This document shows positions 33,547 to 45,440 of a stretch of DNA of 64,000 nt, piece by piece. The notes under the pieces are model-generated. The model was not told the origin of the DNA. It did not search any database and saw only the letters and a list, made by a program, of their open reading frames with translations. The position numbers and the translations under genes are program-made. Numbering within the stretch: position 1 is the first letter of the stretch; each line of letters opens with the position of its first letter. The stretch is from the NCBI GenBank assembly GCA_020631735.1, contig CM036188.1, forward strand, positions 9,962,214 through 10,026,213, read 5' to 3'. This stretch comes from Saccharum officinarum (lineage: Eukaryota; Streptophyta; Magnoliopsida; Poales; Poaceae).

Positions 33547-33876
33547 GGCCTTGTGTTGTTCCAGAGTGTAAAGTTTTGGGGTGTCACATGAGGTGTCGTA
33601 TGAAGTGCTCGGATACTGATAAAAAAAATAAATTACAGAAACCGTCAGTAAACCGCGAGACGAATTTATTAAGCCTAATTAATTTATCATTAGCACATGT
33701 ATTACTGTAGCACTTTATTGTCAAATCATGGACTAATTAGGCTTAAAAGATTCGACTAGCAAATTCCATGCAATCTGTGTAATTAGTTTTTTTAATCTAT
33801 ATTTAATACTCCATGCATGTATCAAACATCCGATGTGATATAGCGTAAAATTTTAGTGTGGGAAGTAAACAAGGCC
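33547..33876. mobile_element. GGCCTTGTTTAG-type MITE (repeat copy)
   Basis: Counterpart of 5008-5337, with at least two substitutions. Confidence 0.75.
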
Positions 33877-34296
33877 TGTGATTGGCTGCTGAGAAGGATC
33901 CGAGAACTAGTAGTCTATTAGCCCTCGTGGTACTACAGGAATATCAAGCTTCGTAGAAATAAAGGCTCCTTTTTCACGAATGATAATGAATGTTAGATCT
34001 ATCAGAAGCATAGCATGAAAGTTATGCAAGTAACATTGATTTGACGTAATCAACCAAATTTTTCTCTCGGAAAAGTTGCTCTCTCTCTAGGATATTTTAA
34101 AATTGTCTATGGACTTTCGACCGTGTAGAGACCGCACATTACAGTTTATCTATTTGATTATAGTATCCCAACATCTATGTTCAAGAACCGTAAGGGATGA
34201 AAACCTCTCCGGCGACTTGGCGTGCATTAATGAATTAAATTTCTTGATAGCTTGCATGAGACTCTTGGTGCCATATATAATGATATATGGATGTAT

Positions 34297-34552
34297 TTTT
34301 TGCGAAAAACCAGTACACTTAGACGCTCACAACACATGCACACTCGTCCCTATAAACATACGTACGTAAACCCTACCTTTATGAATGCCTTCGAGAGACT
34401 AAGCAGACCGAAGTCACCCAAGACGTCTCGCTGTTGACGGAAACGTCGCCTACCACTGAAAGCATAACGCCGATAAATCCTGAAATAAATCTAGAAAAAT
34501 AATCTCTCGTCCTAATTGAAAGACTTGAACCTAGGTGGATAGGTTCCAACTA
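34297..34552 (-). mobile_element. Au-type SINE (repeat copy)
   Basis: Counterpart of 5759-6015, with the same flanking ATATATGGATGTAT / ATATACGGATATAT pair. Confidence 0.75.
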
Positions 34553-35458
34553 ATATACGGATATATCATCAACAATGAAAATCTCTGTTCTCCCTCAAAC
34601 AGGATTGTGCAGCCGGTATTTAGTTGAAAATTGCTCGGTTCGTTTCGAATAGCAAACAGGACCTGAACGATTGGCACGGTCCCATCGTAGCAGATTGCAT
34701 TAGTTGGATTAATTCGAAATTAGCTAGAGAGATGGGGGTTCAGGGTGCGTATTAGGTGAAAGCATCATAATCATCAAATTAAAAATTTTGTTATTTCTTC
34801 AAATAAAAAACATATACATATATTGAGCTTTCAGAAATTTGAAATTTTGAAGAGCTCTAGGTTCGGAATGTTATGGATCCATGAAGTGTAAACTCAAGCA
34901 CGTTCAGTTACCAGATACCGAGATTCATAAAGACAAAATTCGGCTGTAAGTTATTAAAAAAAAGATAAAACTTGATCCTTGCAGAGTTGCAGTGATAGCT
35001 TACATGTTTGTACTTTCGCTACCACTGGTGAGTTGCTTGTCTGATTGTTTTTTAGAAGAAAAATAAATATGAAAAAAATGATTAAATTTCCCTAGCAACG
35101 AAGCTCTTGGACCAGACCAAACAGGCCTAGAAAATAATCCCAGTGCCCCTGTCACCGGTTTACATAATTACATATATATGTCGGTCAGAGAAATTCCAGT
35201 TTGTGATACTGCTGCATGTTTGGTAAGTAATTCGTTGCAACCGTCACTTGGAGGCAGAAGTAAACAGATTATTTGCTACTCCAGAGGTCAGGCAAAGCGT
35301 ACCCGCATCGGCTGTTTGCTGTTGTTTGCTTCCTACTAGTATGCTGCACAACATACCTGAGGTACGGTCTGGAGTTCAACGGTGACAGATTGACATGACC
35401 TGTTGATCGAGCATGCACGATGCATCAACTATTCAACTCTCGTGTTACTCGACGAGTG

Positions 35459-35694
35459 CTCACCGTCCCTAAATATCTATGTCCTTTTCGTTTTTCGAGA
35501 AACAACTTTGACAAAATATATATTAAAAAAATATTTATATTTATGATATATAATTGGTATAATTAGAAAGATCTTTGAATATAGTTTTTTAATAAATTAA
35601 TTTGGAGATACAAATGTTACACATATTTTTTACGAATCGAGTCAAACTTGTGGAACGAAAACAAAAAACGATAAATAAATTGGAACAGAGGGAG
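35459..35694. mobile_element. Stowaway-like MITE (repeat copy)
   Basis: Counterpart of 6919-7153. One extra C in CCGTCCCTAAATA. Confidence 0.7.
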
Positions 35695-36519
35695 TACGTA
35701 TGTACATCTAGTCTCCGTCTGAAGTAGGTAAGGCTCCTTTTCATCATGACTCCATGATAAGACTAAAATGTTGTTAAGAAAGTATAAGACGCAACTTCAA
35801 TTTGAAACCAGTAAAAAATATTGTTTTGATGTTTTCCTCTCAGGAAAAAGTCGTCCTCTCTATGTCACTTTAGCGCTGCTTATAGACATCAAACTCACAA
35901 GCCCATAGATATCACATGTCAACTTTATACTTTTCTTTTATAATTTTAGACACCTTCTTGACATACAATAGTATATTACTCATTCAATGATATGGAAAAC
36001 TTTTTCAACATGAACACAACAGGTCTCAAGTCACTATTAGAAAAAATATTTTTCGAGACGCTTGGCAATCCTAAACACAACAGGTTTCATGGATGACTAT
36101 GTACAAAGAAAGGCCTGCATGATATGATTGGATATGATTTGGTCATCAGGGACTTGCACGTCAATGACAGCCAAGCATTCATTAGCTTTCTATACAAAAC
36201 CTTATCTTCGTTATAGGGTACCATAGGGTGGGCTCCTATAGATATATGTTCATTTTTCCAACCCTTGGAACTTGAAAAGTATGTAATCGCAAGAGCAGAA
36301 GAAGCAACTGTCAAACCCCACGCGCGCGTTTACATTTTCAATTACGTTGGAGTACGTAATTCCGAACTTATTTCCCCTCAACACTTCAATTCAACCAGGG
36401 AACGTTGTTAGGCACGCACTACTATAGGACTGGGCTTCGCTACCTAGACATCCGTACCAGTTGCAACAGAGCTGGCACGGATGGACCAACCGGCACGGAT
36501 GCCGCATCATTGCCGCTTA

Positions 36520-36804
36520 GGCCTTTTTAGTTCCCAATTCCTCCTCTAAAATTTCACTATGCAAAAAGAAGATTTCCCATCACATCAAAATATCGGTAAA
36601 TGCATGAAGTACTAAATGTAGATGAAATCAAAAACTAATTGCACAGTTTTATTATACTTTGCGAGACGAACATTTTAAGTCTAATTAATCAATTTTTAAA
36701 CAATTTCTTGCACTAAAAACAAAACGCGCTACAGTGTTCCGGCAGGAACACTGTAGCGTACAGGCGCCGAATCGGCGCCCCCAACTTCGCATCTAAACAG
36801 GGCC
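36520..36804. mobile_element. Tourist-like MITE (repeat copy)
   Basis: Counterpart of 7975-8257. Here the right end reads AACAGGGCC before TTA, a better match to the left terminus. Confidence 0.83.
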
Positions 36805-37094
36805 TTAGGTTGTGCCGGCAGCGGAACCGATTCGGATGCCGATTCCGAGCCGATAGTGAACTCCTGCTCTATAGTAGCGGCGGCATTTACATTTCATGCA
36901 ACACAATAAAGAAAAGAAGCCTAAATTATGTGTATTGAATGAAATGAAAAATGAAAAAAAATGCAATACGAATTTGTCCTTGTACTTCCTGTCGTAATGC
37001 CTGTTATGGGCTGCGTGTTTTCCAGGCAACAAAGGGCAAAAGATACCATCTGATCAATTGATTTTTCCCATTTTGCAATGCGACAGCTGCTTTA

Positions 37095-37378
37095 GAGCAT
37101 ATCTAAGAGCTCTAAATCTCACTCTTTAAATCACCATTTGAAGAGTCATTTGTATAAAAAATACTTTCTATATCTTTTCACTCTCCAACAGTTTTTCTAT
37201 ATCTTATGCGCACTTTAGAGAGCCATTCTCGTCTTCTATTTTTTGCTAACGAAAAATCCGGAATAGAAGATGATTATATTTAAATGACCATTTAGATAAA
37301 CTGTTGGAGGGTAGTTTTTCACCAAAATCTCTATTCCTAGCATTTAGGAAGGATATAGAGAGTCTTTTGCAGATGCTC
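37095..37378. mobile_element. GAGCATCT-type MITE (repeat copy)
   Basis: Counterpart of 8547-8830, flanked by TTA on both sides. Confidence 0.75.
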
Positions 37379-38222
37379 TTAAATAAACAATTGCTGCAAA
37401 GTACATTTATTCGAAATCTCAACTAACTTTCTCTTTTCGTAGAGCAAATGAAACCCCAATCAACATAAAGAAATAAATGAAATCCCAATGGAATTTGGTG
37501 ATACTGCACCAGTCTGATACGCTGCACCAAGCTGATACGGCAACTGCCCAGGCGGTCCCATTGGCTTCTCCTGACGAGGCACAGCTGCGCCGTCTTTTTT
37601 ACTTTTTAGCCCTTTTTCGAAGGATTTTCTCAAATACGCCCCTGATGGAAAGATTTCAGAAAATGGACCCTAGGCTTGGCGCCATCCACGTTGGCGCCAA
37701 GCCCCCATGCCACTTGGCCGATGACGCGGCCGACGACGCTGAGCTGGCGCTGACGTGGCAGCACCTTGGCGCCGTCACCATTGGCGCCAAGCTTGGCGCC
37801 ATCGTCATTGGCGCCAAGCCTGGCCCCAAAGATCAAATCATCATGTATATCATTTTTTTCCTAAGTATTTCCAGGTTGTTCTAAGTGATCAAACAGAAAG
37901 TCATTGTAAAAACTCTAGAGTTAGTCATATTTCTCAATATCTAGGTCATTGTAAAATTTTAAATTTGTAAATGTCCAAGTCATGTTAAAAAAATTATTTT
38001 TCCATATGTCTACCACATGGTAGTCGGTATTCTAACATGTCCAAGTCGTAGCAAAAATCCAGATTTATTTGGCTAAGTCTTTAAATTTACTATGGGATGG
38101 GGATGGAAATATGGCTAAGTCTGGATTTTTACTGTGATTTGGACATTGACAAATTTAAAATTTTATCATGACTTGGATATTAAAAAAAGCTTCATGTTAA
38201 GTCATGGAATTAGGGTTCAAGT

Positions 38223-39223
38223 TGTCACGGAACCGCCCAAATTATAAGAACAAAAGTATAAAACAATCGCCGGAGCAATTAAATTATAAAAACAATCGCC
38301 GGAACAAAATTATAAGAATAAAAGTATAAAAACAATCGCCGGAACAAAAGTATAAAAGCAATCGCCCAAATTATAAGAACAAAAGTATAAAAACAATCGC
38401 GGCAGAGAAGGCAGGGCACGCGGCAAGGAAGCTCGGCAATGGTGGCCACGTCCACAGACACGCGGCGTCCTTGAGGCCTTCTACCGAGCACGTGGCGGGC
38501 GACGGTATGACCGACGTGGGGAGCCGATTTGGGCAGCTAAAAATCCAGACTTAGAATATTTCTAAAAACTAAAAACAACAGCAAATTCGATCTTGTGACC
38601 TCAATTTGACTTACTTCCAAGCTGATCTAGCTCTTAGTCCAAAAACAAAGTTTGTTCTACATGATATGAACTACAACTTTCATTTAAGGTCCAACCTCAA
38701 AACTGGTATAGAACCTGTTGTTCTACTTTGACCAAAGTAGGATCACGATGAAGCTTAAATCATCCTTTTTGATCCATTGGAGCATTTTCGGGGCATTTGC
38801 TCAACACGAACCTTTCACGACTTTTGTTGTAGAGTCCATCTAGAGTCTTTTGGGCAAGGTTGCAAGGTTGGGTTGATGACCTATATTTTTATTCACTTAA
38901 TAGTGCAATTCAAGCACTTAGTAAAACCATTCCAACAAGGATATAACTTATCATTTCATGTGACTTTTTGATTGCAAACTTCATGAAACTTTTTCAGGGA
39001 CCAATATAGATAGGTACTAAGGTGAGACAAATAAAGATATTGCAATAACACCACCCAAGCATATATCTTGAAAATGGCCTATATATAAAGCAATGGTGTA
39101 GCATCCAAGTTTAGGTTAGGCTCATCTCCATAGGTCGACCTTGACATCGTCATCTCCACTTAATCTATCATGTTTGAGCTCAAACCCACTGCTTAACTGG
39201 TGGCAAACCCCTGGGGTGTTACA
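38223..39223 (-). mobile_element. Solo LTR of a gypsy-type element
   Basis: 1,001 bp flanked by a perfect CAAGT duplication (38218-38222 and 39224-39228). On the minus strand it begins TGTAACACCCCAGGGG and ends GGCGGTTCCGTGACA, the TG...CA form of many grass gypsy LTRs. No internal region is present, so it reflects recombination between two LTRs. Confidence 0.88.
38233..38402. repeat. Short tandem array in the solo LTR
   Basis: Several irregular units of about 30-40 bp built on ATAAGAACAAAAGTATAAAA and ACAATCGCCGGAACA. Confidence 0.8.
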
Positions 39224-40168
39224 CAAGTCATGGTAAAATTTTAAATATCCAAATTCAAGATTTAGCCAAATTCTAAATTATTCATGTTTTGAATTTGGGT
39301 CCAAGTCATGGTAAAATTTTATAGTAAAATTAACATGAAGCCCTAATTCCATGACTTCACATGAAGCCCTTTTTATCATGCCTTAAAATTTCATCTTATA
39401 GTAAAATTATGGTCCAAGTCATGGTAAAATTTTAAATATCCTAGTCCAAAACATGAAGTCCTTTTTCAATATCCAAGTCATGGTAAAATTTTAAATTTGT
39501 CAATGTCTAAATCATAGCAAAAATTCAAACTTAGCCAAATTCTAGCATAGTCAAGTGATAGTAAAATTCAAGACTTAGCCAATTTCTAAGTTGCCCATCA
39601 TATGGTAAATATTAAGACTTTGGCAAAATTTTATATGTCCATCTCATAGAAAAATTAGGGTCTAAGTCACGTTAATTTAGAGCTTTGTATGTCCATCTCA
39701 CGGTAAAATTAGGAAGTCAGGATTTTTGCTGCGGCCTAGATATGTTAGAATACGAACTACCATGCGATAGCATCAAATTTGTCAATGTCATGGTAAAATT
39801 CCAACATGTCCCATCTCATGGTAAATTTATAGACTTAACAAATTTTTATATGTCCATCTCATGGTAAAATTCCAGACTAAAGAAATTCCAACAGCTCGAC
39901 GCCAAGATGCATGGTGTCAGGCTTGGCGCCAATGATGATGGCGCCAAGCTTGGCGCCAATGATGACGGCGCCAAGGTGCTGCCACGTCAGCGCCAGCTCG
40001 GCGTCGTCGGCCAAGTGGCATGGGGGCTTGGCGCCAACGTTAACGGCGCCAAGCTGTGTTATCTTGGCGCCAATTTGGATGGCGCCAAGCCCAAGGTTCA
40101 TTTTCTGAAATCTTTCTGTCAGAAGTATATTTGAGAAAATCTTTCGAAAAAAGGGCTAAAAAGTAAAA

Positions 40169-41621
40169 CGCCATGCGGAGGAAGTAGCAGAACGCCATGC
40201 GGCGGAAACGGCAGAGCACAGCAGGCCGGCCCAGCATCCTAGCCCAGTGCGGCGGGAGGAGGCACCCTCTGGCCCATTGGCGACACCTGACGCAGCCCAA
40301 GTAGAGGCGGCAGTGGAACAGGTCAATTGCTCCTTGCCGTCGCCACAGCAATACGACGGGCCAGTTCACGCAGCGGAGGTCGACCTGGAGGCAACGCCAA
40401 CGCCGCGCGAGGCAAAGCGCCGGCTGACAAAGTACGCCATGGAGGTTCAGTGCTCCATCATCCGGTCACCGCTGATCAAAACACCGCCAAAGCCGAAGCC
40501 GCCAAGCAAAACCAAGCCCATGCCCATCAGGAGCACCCGAATTGTGGCGCAGCAGCTGGCTCACATCCCTGCATCAAAGCGGGGTGAGGAGCTACTCATG
40601 AAGAAGATGGGTGTTCTGCCGCCTTCCTCACCAGTCTCGTCAGCGGCAAAGCGATCCTACGACACCATCTTCACCGGCAAACTGACGGCGAGTCAAGTTG
40701 CCGCTTTGGATGAGCTGTTCCCAGCGAGCAAATGCAAATCTGGTTGAGCAGCTCTGCGGGCCCTAGTGGAGGCCATCTGAGCCAAGAACACCAGCTTCCG
40801 TCGCATACTTCAATGGATAACAAGATCATTCTCTCGTGGAATGTGTGCGGCCTCAACGCACGGGCGCGACAGGACAATGTCAGGACGCTAGTGACCGATC
40901 TCAGGCCCAGCATCGTTTGTCTGCAAGAGACTAAGCTAGACGTAGTACCACAAAACTTGGTGTACTCCATGCTTGGAATTAATTTCCACGATTATGCGTA
41001 CTTGCCTGCTTCCAATACGCGAGGCGGCATCCTCATCGCAAGACGCCAAGAGGAGGTCTCGATCTCCGACGTCCATGTAGGCTGCTATTCCATCACGGTG
41101 CGGGTGCAGCAGCCCGACCAAGGGGATATAGGGGACTCAAGCTGGTGGCTGTCATCCGTTTACGGGCCATAAGATGATGCTGAGAAGGCTGTCTTCTTGG
41201 AAGAGCTGGAGGCCATTAATGATGCTTGTTGGGCCTTGGGCGGTCACGGGCGACTTCAACCTTATTCTGAATGACGCAGACAAGAAGAACCAGCGCATCG
41301 ATAGAGCCAACCTCCGCCGGTTCAGACGCGCCGTGGCAGAGCTACAACTCCAGGATCTGCATCTGCATGGGCGATGCTTCACTTGGAGTAACAAACGGGA
41401 GAGGCCGACACTCGTGCGCCTTGACCGCGTTCTGGTATCCATTGATTGGGACGAGATGTTCCCCAACTCCCACTTGAGAGGTCTCGGCTCCGACGCCTCG
41501 GATCACTGTCCGCTCCTCCTGCACACTAACCTGGGAGCCATGACAAAGGCGTGCTTCCACTTTGAGGTCTTCTGGCCAAAGTTCGAAGACTACGAGGAGA
41601 CCATAGCCGCAGCTTGGAAGA
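40169..41621 (+). mobile_element. LINE, 5' part (ORF1 end and endonuclease)
   Basis: Plus-strand LINE remnant holding the ORF1 C-terminus and the first third of ORF2. It is cut at 41622 by a gypsy-type LTR start. Its likely 3' part lies at about 46330-47568. The reverse transcriptase core is missing between them. Confidence 0.83.
40247..40747 (+). CDS. LINE ORF1-like protein, C-terminal part
   Basis: Open frame of 166 codons. The second half, STRIVAQQLAHIPASKRGEE, then LLMKKMGVLPPSSPVSSA and ALDELFPASK, matches the ORF1 C-terminus of plant LINEs. ORF1 proteins bind LINE RNA. The upstream zinc-knuckle part is not seen; the GGCGCC TIR element may have separated it. It ends 68 bases before ORF2. 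Confidence 0.72.
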   Translation: MRREEAPSGPLATPDAAQVEAAVEQVNCSLPSPQQYDGPVHAAEVDLEATPTPREAKRRLTKYAMEVQCSIIRSPLIKTPPKPKPPSKTKPMPIRSTRIVAQQLAHIPASKRGEELLMKKMGVLPPSSPVSSAAKRSYDTIFTGKLTASQVAALDELFPASKCKSG

Positions 41622-41635
41622 TGTAACACCCTCGG
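40816..41635 (+). pseudogene. LINE ORF2 endonuclease domain, broken
   Basis: Begins MDNKIILSWNVCGLNARARQ with the AP-endonuclease motifs WNVCGLN and CLQETKLD, then NTRGGILIA and SSVYGP. A TAA stop follows YGP (41170-41172). After a frame change the domain continues with VTGDFNLILNDADKKNQRI, RCFTWSNKRERPTLVRLD and SDASDHCPLLL, which holds the catalytic SDH. It ends at AAAWKM, where LTR sequence begins. Not functional. Confidence 0.87.
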
Positions 41636-42290
41636 TGTTAAGAACTTAATAAAACCCTAATCATGAGCATCATTATGCATAATCATCAAGCATTGTATCA
41701 AACATGCTTTGGATGAATCAATCAAAATGGTTCATATGTATAGTATATGTGAGTGTATGAAATGTTATCGACAATATCAATTAAGGTTCTTTGTGATTTT
41801 ATGGAATGAAAATTTCTTAAACAAATACAATTTTGTTAGAATAAACTTTGAAGTGAAAAGTGTGTTCTACAATATTGAATCAAGGTTTGTTTGAGTTTTC
41901 AAGTCAAACATGTTTAAATTTAAACTCCAAATTCGAATTCAATACTGAATTCCACACAACCATTTTTGGCTGTCCTGGAAAACAGTAAACAAATTCAATT
42001 TTGGAGGAATTATTAAATGGAATTTTATAAATGAAATAAAATTTGTCAAACTTTGGCTCTATGCTTTGGTATGAAGTTTGTACTTTGATACTGAGCCATT
42101 GGTTGAATTGTTTGAAAGTGTTTTGGCCACAAATTAATTACCAAACTTAGTTAATCAAAACTATTTGATCAAAAACCTAACTGAATCTAGGTTTTCAGTT
42201 TTGAGTTCATGTGTTCAAAATTCAAAATCTTCAAAACTAGTGAGAATTTGAAAATCTTCAAAACTAGTAAGAATTTCAAAATCTTCAAAA
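41430..42290 (+). repeat. LINE-LTR junction duplication, copy 1
   Basis: About 190 bp of LINE endonuclease sequence joined to about 670 bp of gypsy LTR start (TGTAACACCCTCGGTG at 41622). The same composite recurs at about 44597-45440 with several percent divergence. Confidence 0.87.
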
Positions 42291-44590
42291 TTCAAAATCT
42301 CTATCAGGCTGCTAGAGTAACACCGGCAGTTGCCTGCTTGCTACGTCATCGCCATGCACCGTTTGGCCATCTCTCGCGTTTGGACGTGCGGTTGTCTGCG
42401 TGGCTCGCTCGAGAAGGTGCGGGTGAAGCCCAGAGACGTCATCATCACCTTCTTAAGCCAGCCCGGCCGCTGTATCTCTCTTTTCCTCTCTTCTTCACCG
42501 CCACTGGCCATCTCCAGTCACTGGCGAAATTTGTCGTTGTTGAGCCATCCCCGCCCTATAGCTTGTGCAATCATCTCCGCCTTCTCCTTGTGCACCGTTT
42601 GAGCCCTGTCGCAGCAGCTCTCGCCACAGGAATCGCCTGGGTGCGTTGTTCCCACCATTGCCATCCGCCAGCGTTGCTGCAGGCCACCTCGAAGTGGCTA
42701 GCTCGCTTCGGTGAAGCTCTCTCTCTCTCGTGTTTTGCTTTGGCTTTGTCTTGATGCCCTGGTTGTGATTGGCTTGTTCGTTTGGTCGCTACCACGCAGG
42801 ACACGCCAGAACGCCGTTGTCTTCGTCGGTTCACGCCGCCGCCGCCGTCCTCAATGCTGGCCGAGCATCTCCGTCTCGTCCCCATCCCAACCGAGCAGCC
42901 GATCAAGTCGCGGTGAGCACCTCGAGCACATAGTAAACCCTAGCTAGGCCAGCCGAGGCCTATAGCGGCCGGAGCACCTCCGTGCCGCCATGCTAAGCAC
43001 TGCCGTGCCGCCATGCCCGCGGCCGAGCTCGCGCCAAGCCCTAACCCGAGCAACCGATAGCCTAGATGTGTGCACGAGAGTGAGGGGAGCACGTTGGTGC
43101 CGGTCTCGTCGCTAGCGAGGTCGCCGCCAGCAAGTACCCGCCGATCAACGGCCGTGAACCCACGGTCACGCGTGGGGGCACTGTGCCGATGACCCAGGCC
43201 CCACTTGTCAGTCGCTGAGGTTGGGTAGGGCTACGGTAAAATAGGGTTTTTAGCGTTTTTGTTTTTTCAGAAAATACTAAAATGTGCTAAATCTTGTAAA
43301 ATGCTTAAATAATTCTAGAAAAATGCTAAAATGGTGAAACTAATTTTGTTAGCTTTGTTATGAGATGTTCTACATGAAAAAATATGTGTTAGCCATGTTC
43401 AGTAATTCTTGTATGCCTAAAAATTCCAAACTTAAATAGAAGAATGCTTAATAAAATAATTATGTTGCTCAAAATATTAATCTTTTGATGTTGAAAGTTT
43501 TGTGTATGTTAATCATGTTCATAATTGCTCTCACAAAAAGTTTGGTACTGTTTTGATAAAAAAATTAACTTGGATAATTAATTTAAGTCTGTTTAAATGT
43601 CTTTATAAATGATTAATAAATGCTTTAATGCTTAAAATAAATTCTTGTATGACTTGTGTGTGTTTTATACACTGTTGTAAACCTGGGAACACACAAACCC
43701 CTACTGTTCTGAGGATGGTTAATCTTTTTTTACTAACATGTAATAACTTGATTTGTGGAATAATTAAACACTAAAATGAAAGCTTTGGTTAGTTGGTAAC
43801 AAGTTGGTTTTGTTGGCTTGCAACTGTATCATGAAGGAAAGCTGTACTCAAGTTTGTTAACTTTTGTTTGAGTTCATCTATGCACTTTTATGTGTCTCAT
43901 CATGCATCATGTTAAGCATGCATCATTTTATTACGTGTAGTGCACGAGAGTGAGAAGGTTCATGTTGATCAAGCTTCGGTGAAGGTTCATCCACCCATGT
44001 GTTGGGTTTAACTTCTGTGGACTTCTACGAATCCTGATCTTCCCAGCAACACAGGCAATCCCCGAAGCATACACCCCCTTCCTTGTTTACAAATGCTTTT
44101 ATCATTTGAGTCCTATAATATGTGCATTAAGTTATAGGGGTTGATTTGAAACCCGTTACTGTATGATTACCTTGATATTACAATACATTTCCTTGTCACC
44201 CTCGAGTAGTTATATGCTAGTTGATGCTTAGCCCTATACTTAGTTTTTAAGAGTTGCGTGATGAGTTCATCATTCACAATGGTTCTCTGCAAAATGTCCT
44301 GAGGGATGATGATTTCATCATTCAAGTTGGTACCTTATTCAGGTACAAGTAATGAAATATGGATATGGTTAATATGAGACCGGGCAGGTGGCTTGCAACG
44401 AGAATATAGTCTCCGTGTAGTGCTCCGCCTGTGTCGATTGAGGGTTGTTCATTGTAGACCTGTTGATCAAGATTAAAAGTACTAACTGCATGCCCTCGAT
44501 AAGCCTAAGCTCCTCGGCTATTCCATTAGATGAAAAGACAATCGCACACTGGGAGTGGGACATGGCAACCGCACACTAGGAGCGTTGGCC
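41622..44590 (+). mobile_element. Gypsy-type LTR and internal fragment
   Basis: Starts TGTAACACCCTCGGTGTTAAG, typical of long grass gypsy LTRs. The sequence continues through a GC-rich stretch (42320-43220) and AT-rich DNA to about 44590. I see no gag or pol motif and cannot place the LTR end. Open frames such as 42209-42754 lack a family signature. Confidence 0.6.
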
Positions 44591-44596
44591 TCGACT

Positions 44597-45440
44597 GCGT
44601 TCTGGTGTCCACTGATTGGGATGAGATGTTCCCCAACTCCCACTTGAGAGGTCTCATCTTTGACACCTCATATCACTACCCGCTCCTCCTGCACACTAAC
44701 CTGGGAGCCATGACAAAGGCGCGCTTCCACTTTGAGGTCTTCTGGCCAAAGTTCAAAGACTATGAGGGGACCATAGACGCAGCTTGGAAGATGTAACACC
44801 CTCGGTGTTAAGCACTTAATAAAACCCTAATCACGAGCATCATTATGCATAATCATCAAGCATCGTTTCAAACATGCTTTGGATGCATCAATCATAATGC
44901 ATTTTGGTTTATATGTATAGCATATGTGAGTGTATGAAATGTTATCGATAATATCAATTAAGATTCTTTGTGATTTTATGGAATGAATATTTTTTAAACA
45001 AATACAATTTTGTTAGAATAAACTTAGAAGTGAAAAGTGTGTTCTACAATATTGAATCAAGGTTTGTTTGAGTTTTCAAGTCAAACATGTTTAATTTTAA
45101 ACTCGAAATTTGAATTCTATACTGAATTCCACAACCATTTTTGGCTGTCCTGGAAAATAGTAAACAAATTCAATTTTGGAGGAATTATTAAATGGAATTT
45201 TATAAATAATATTTGTCAAACTTTGGCTCTATGCTTTGGTATGAAGTTTGTACTTTGATACTGTGCCATTGGTTGTATTGTTTGAAAGTGTTTTGGCCTC
45301 TAATTAATTACCAAACTTAGGTAATCAAAACTATTTGATCAAAAACCTAACTGAATCTAGGTTTTTAGTTTTTAGTTCATGTGTTCAAAATTCAAAATCT
45401 TCAAAACTAGTAAGAATTTCAAAATCTTCAAAACCAAACC
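44597..45440 (+). repeat. LINE-LTR junction duplication, copy 2
   Basis: Repeats the LINE segment (DEMFPNSHLRGL to AAWKM, ending 44791) and the LTR start from 44792 at exactly the same junction as copy 1. It ends among TTCAAAATC repeats. Confidence 0.87.

Larger units (their letters stand above)
29137..37993 (+). repeat. Long direct repeat, copy 2 (start of contig C)
   Basis: Begins at the first base after the gap inside the laccase terminal exon and matches 595-9440 to the end, after which contig C continues into new sequence. See copy 1 for differences. All nested elements and duplications are shared, so the copies were one locus until very recently. Confidence 0.97.
37597..40168. mobile_element. 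TIR element with GGCGCC-palindrome arms
   Basis: Long inverted arms of about 450 bp: 37597 to about 38060, and about 39720 to 40168 reversed. The outer ends share TTTTACTTTTTAGCCC, TTTTCTCAAATA and GAAAGATTTCAGAAAATG. Each arm then carries several TTGGCGCC/GGCGCCAA blocks with 5-11-base spacers (37678-37820 and 39925-40090) and CATGCCACTTGGCCGA. Further in, both arms have CATGGTAG, TATTCTAACAT and GCAAAAATCC. The middle is AT-rich with many degenerate TCCAAGTCATGGTAAAATTT units and holds a solo LTR (38223-39223). No transposase is seen. Long arms suggest a Mutator-like or foldback element, but no clear 9-bp duplication is visible. Confidence 0.75.

Noticed and set aside
37477..37884. 135-codon open frame across the GGCGCC arm
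   Set aside because: It crosses the terminal repeat boundary and reads palindromic repeats. A faint likeness of PLASPDEAQ to the LINE ORF1 PLATPDAAQ may mean LINE sequence flanks the element on the left, but this is too weak to annotate.
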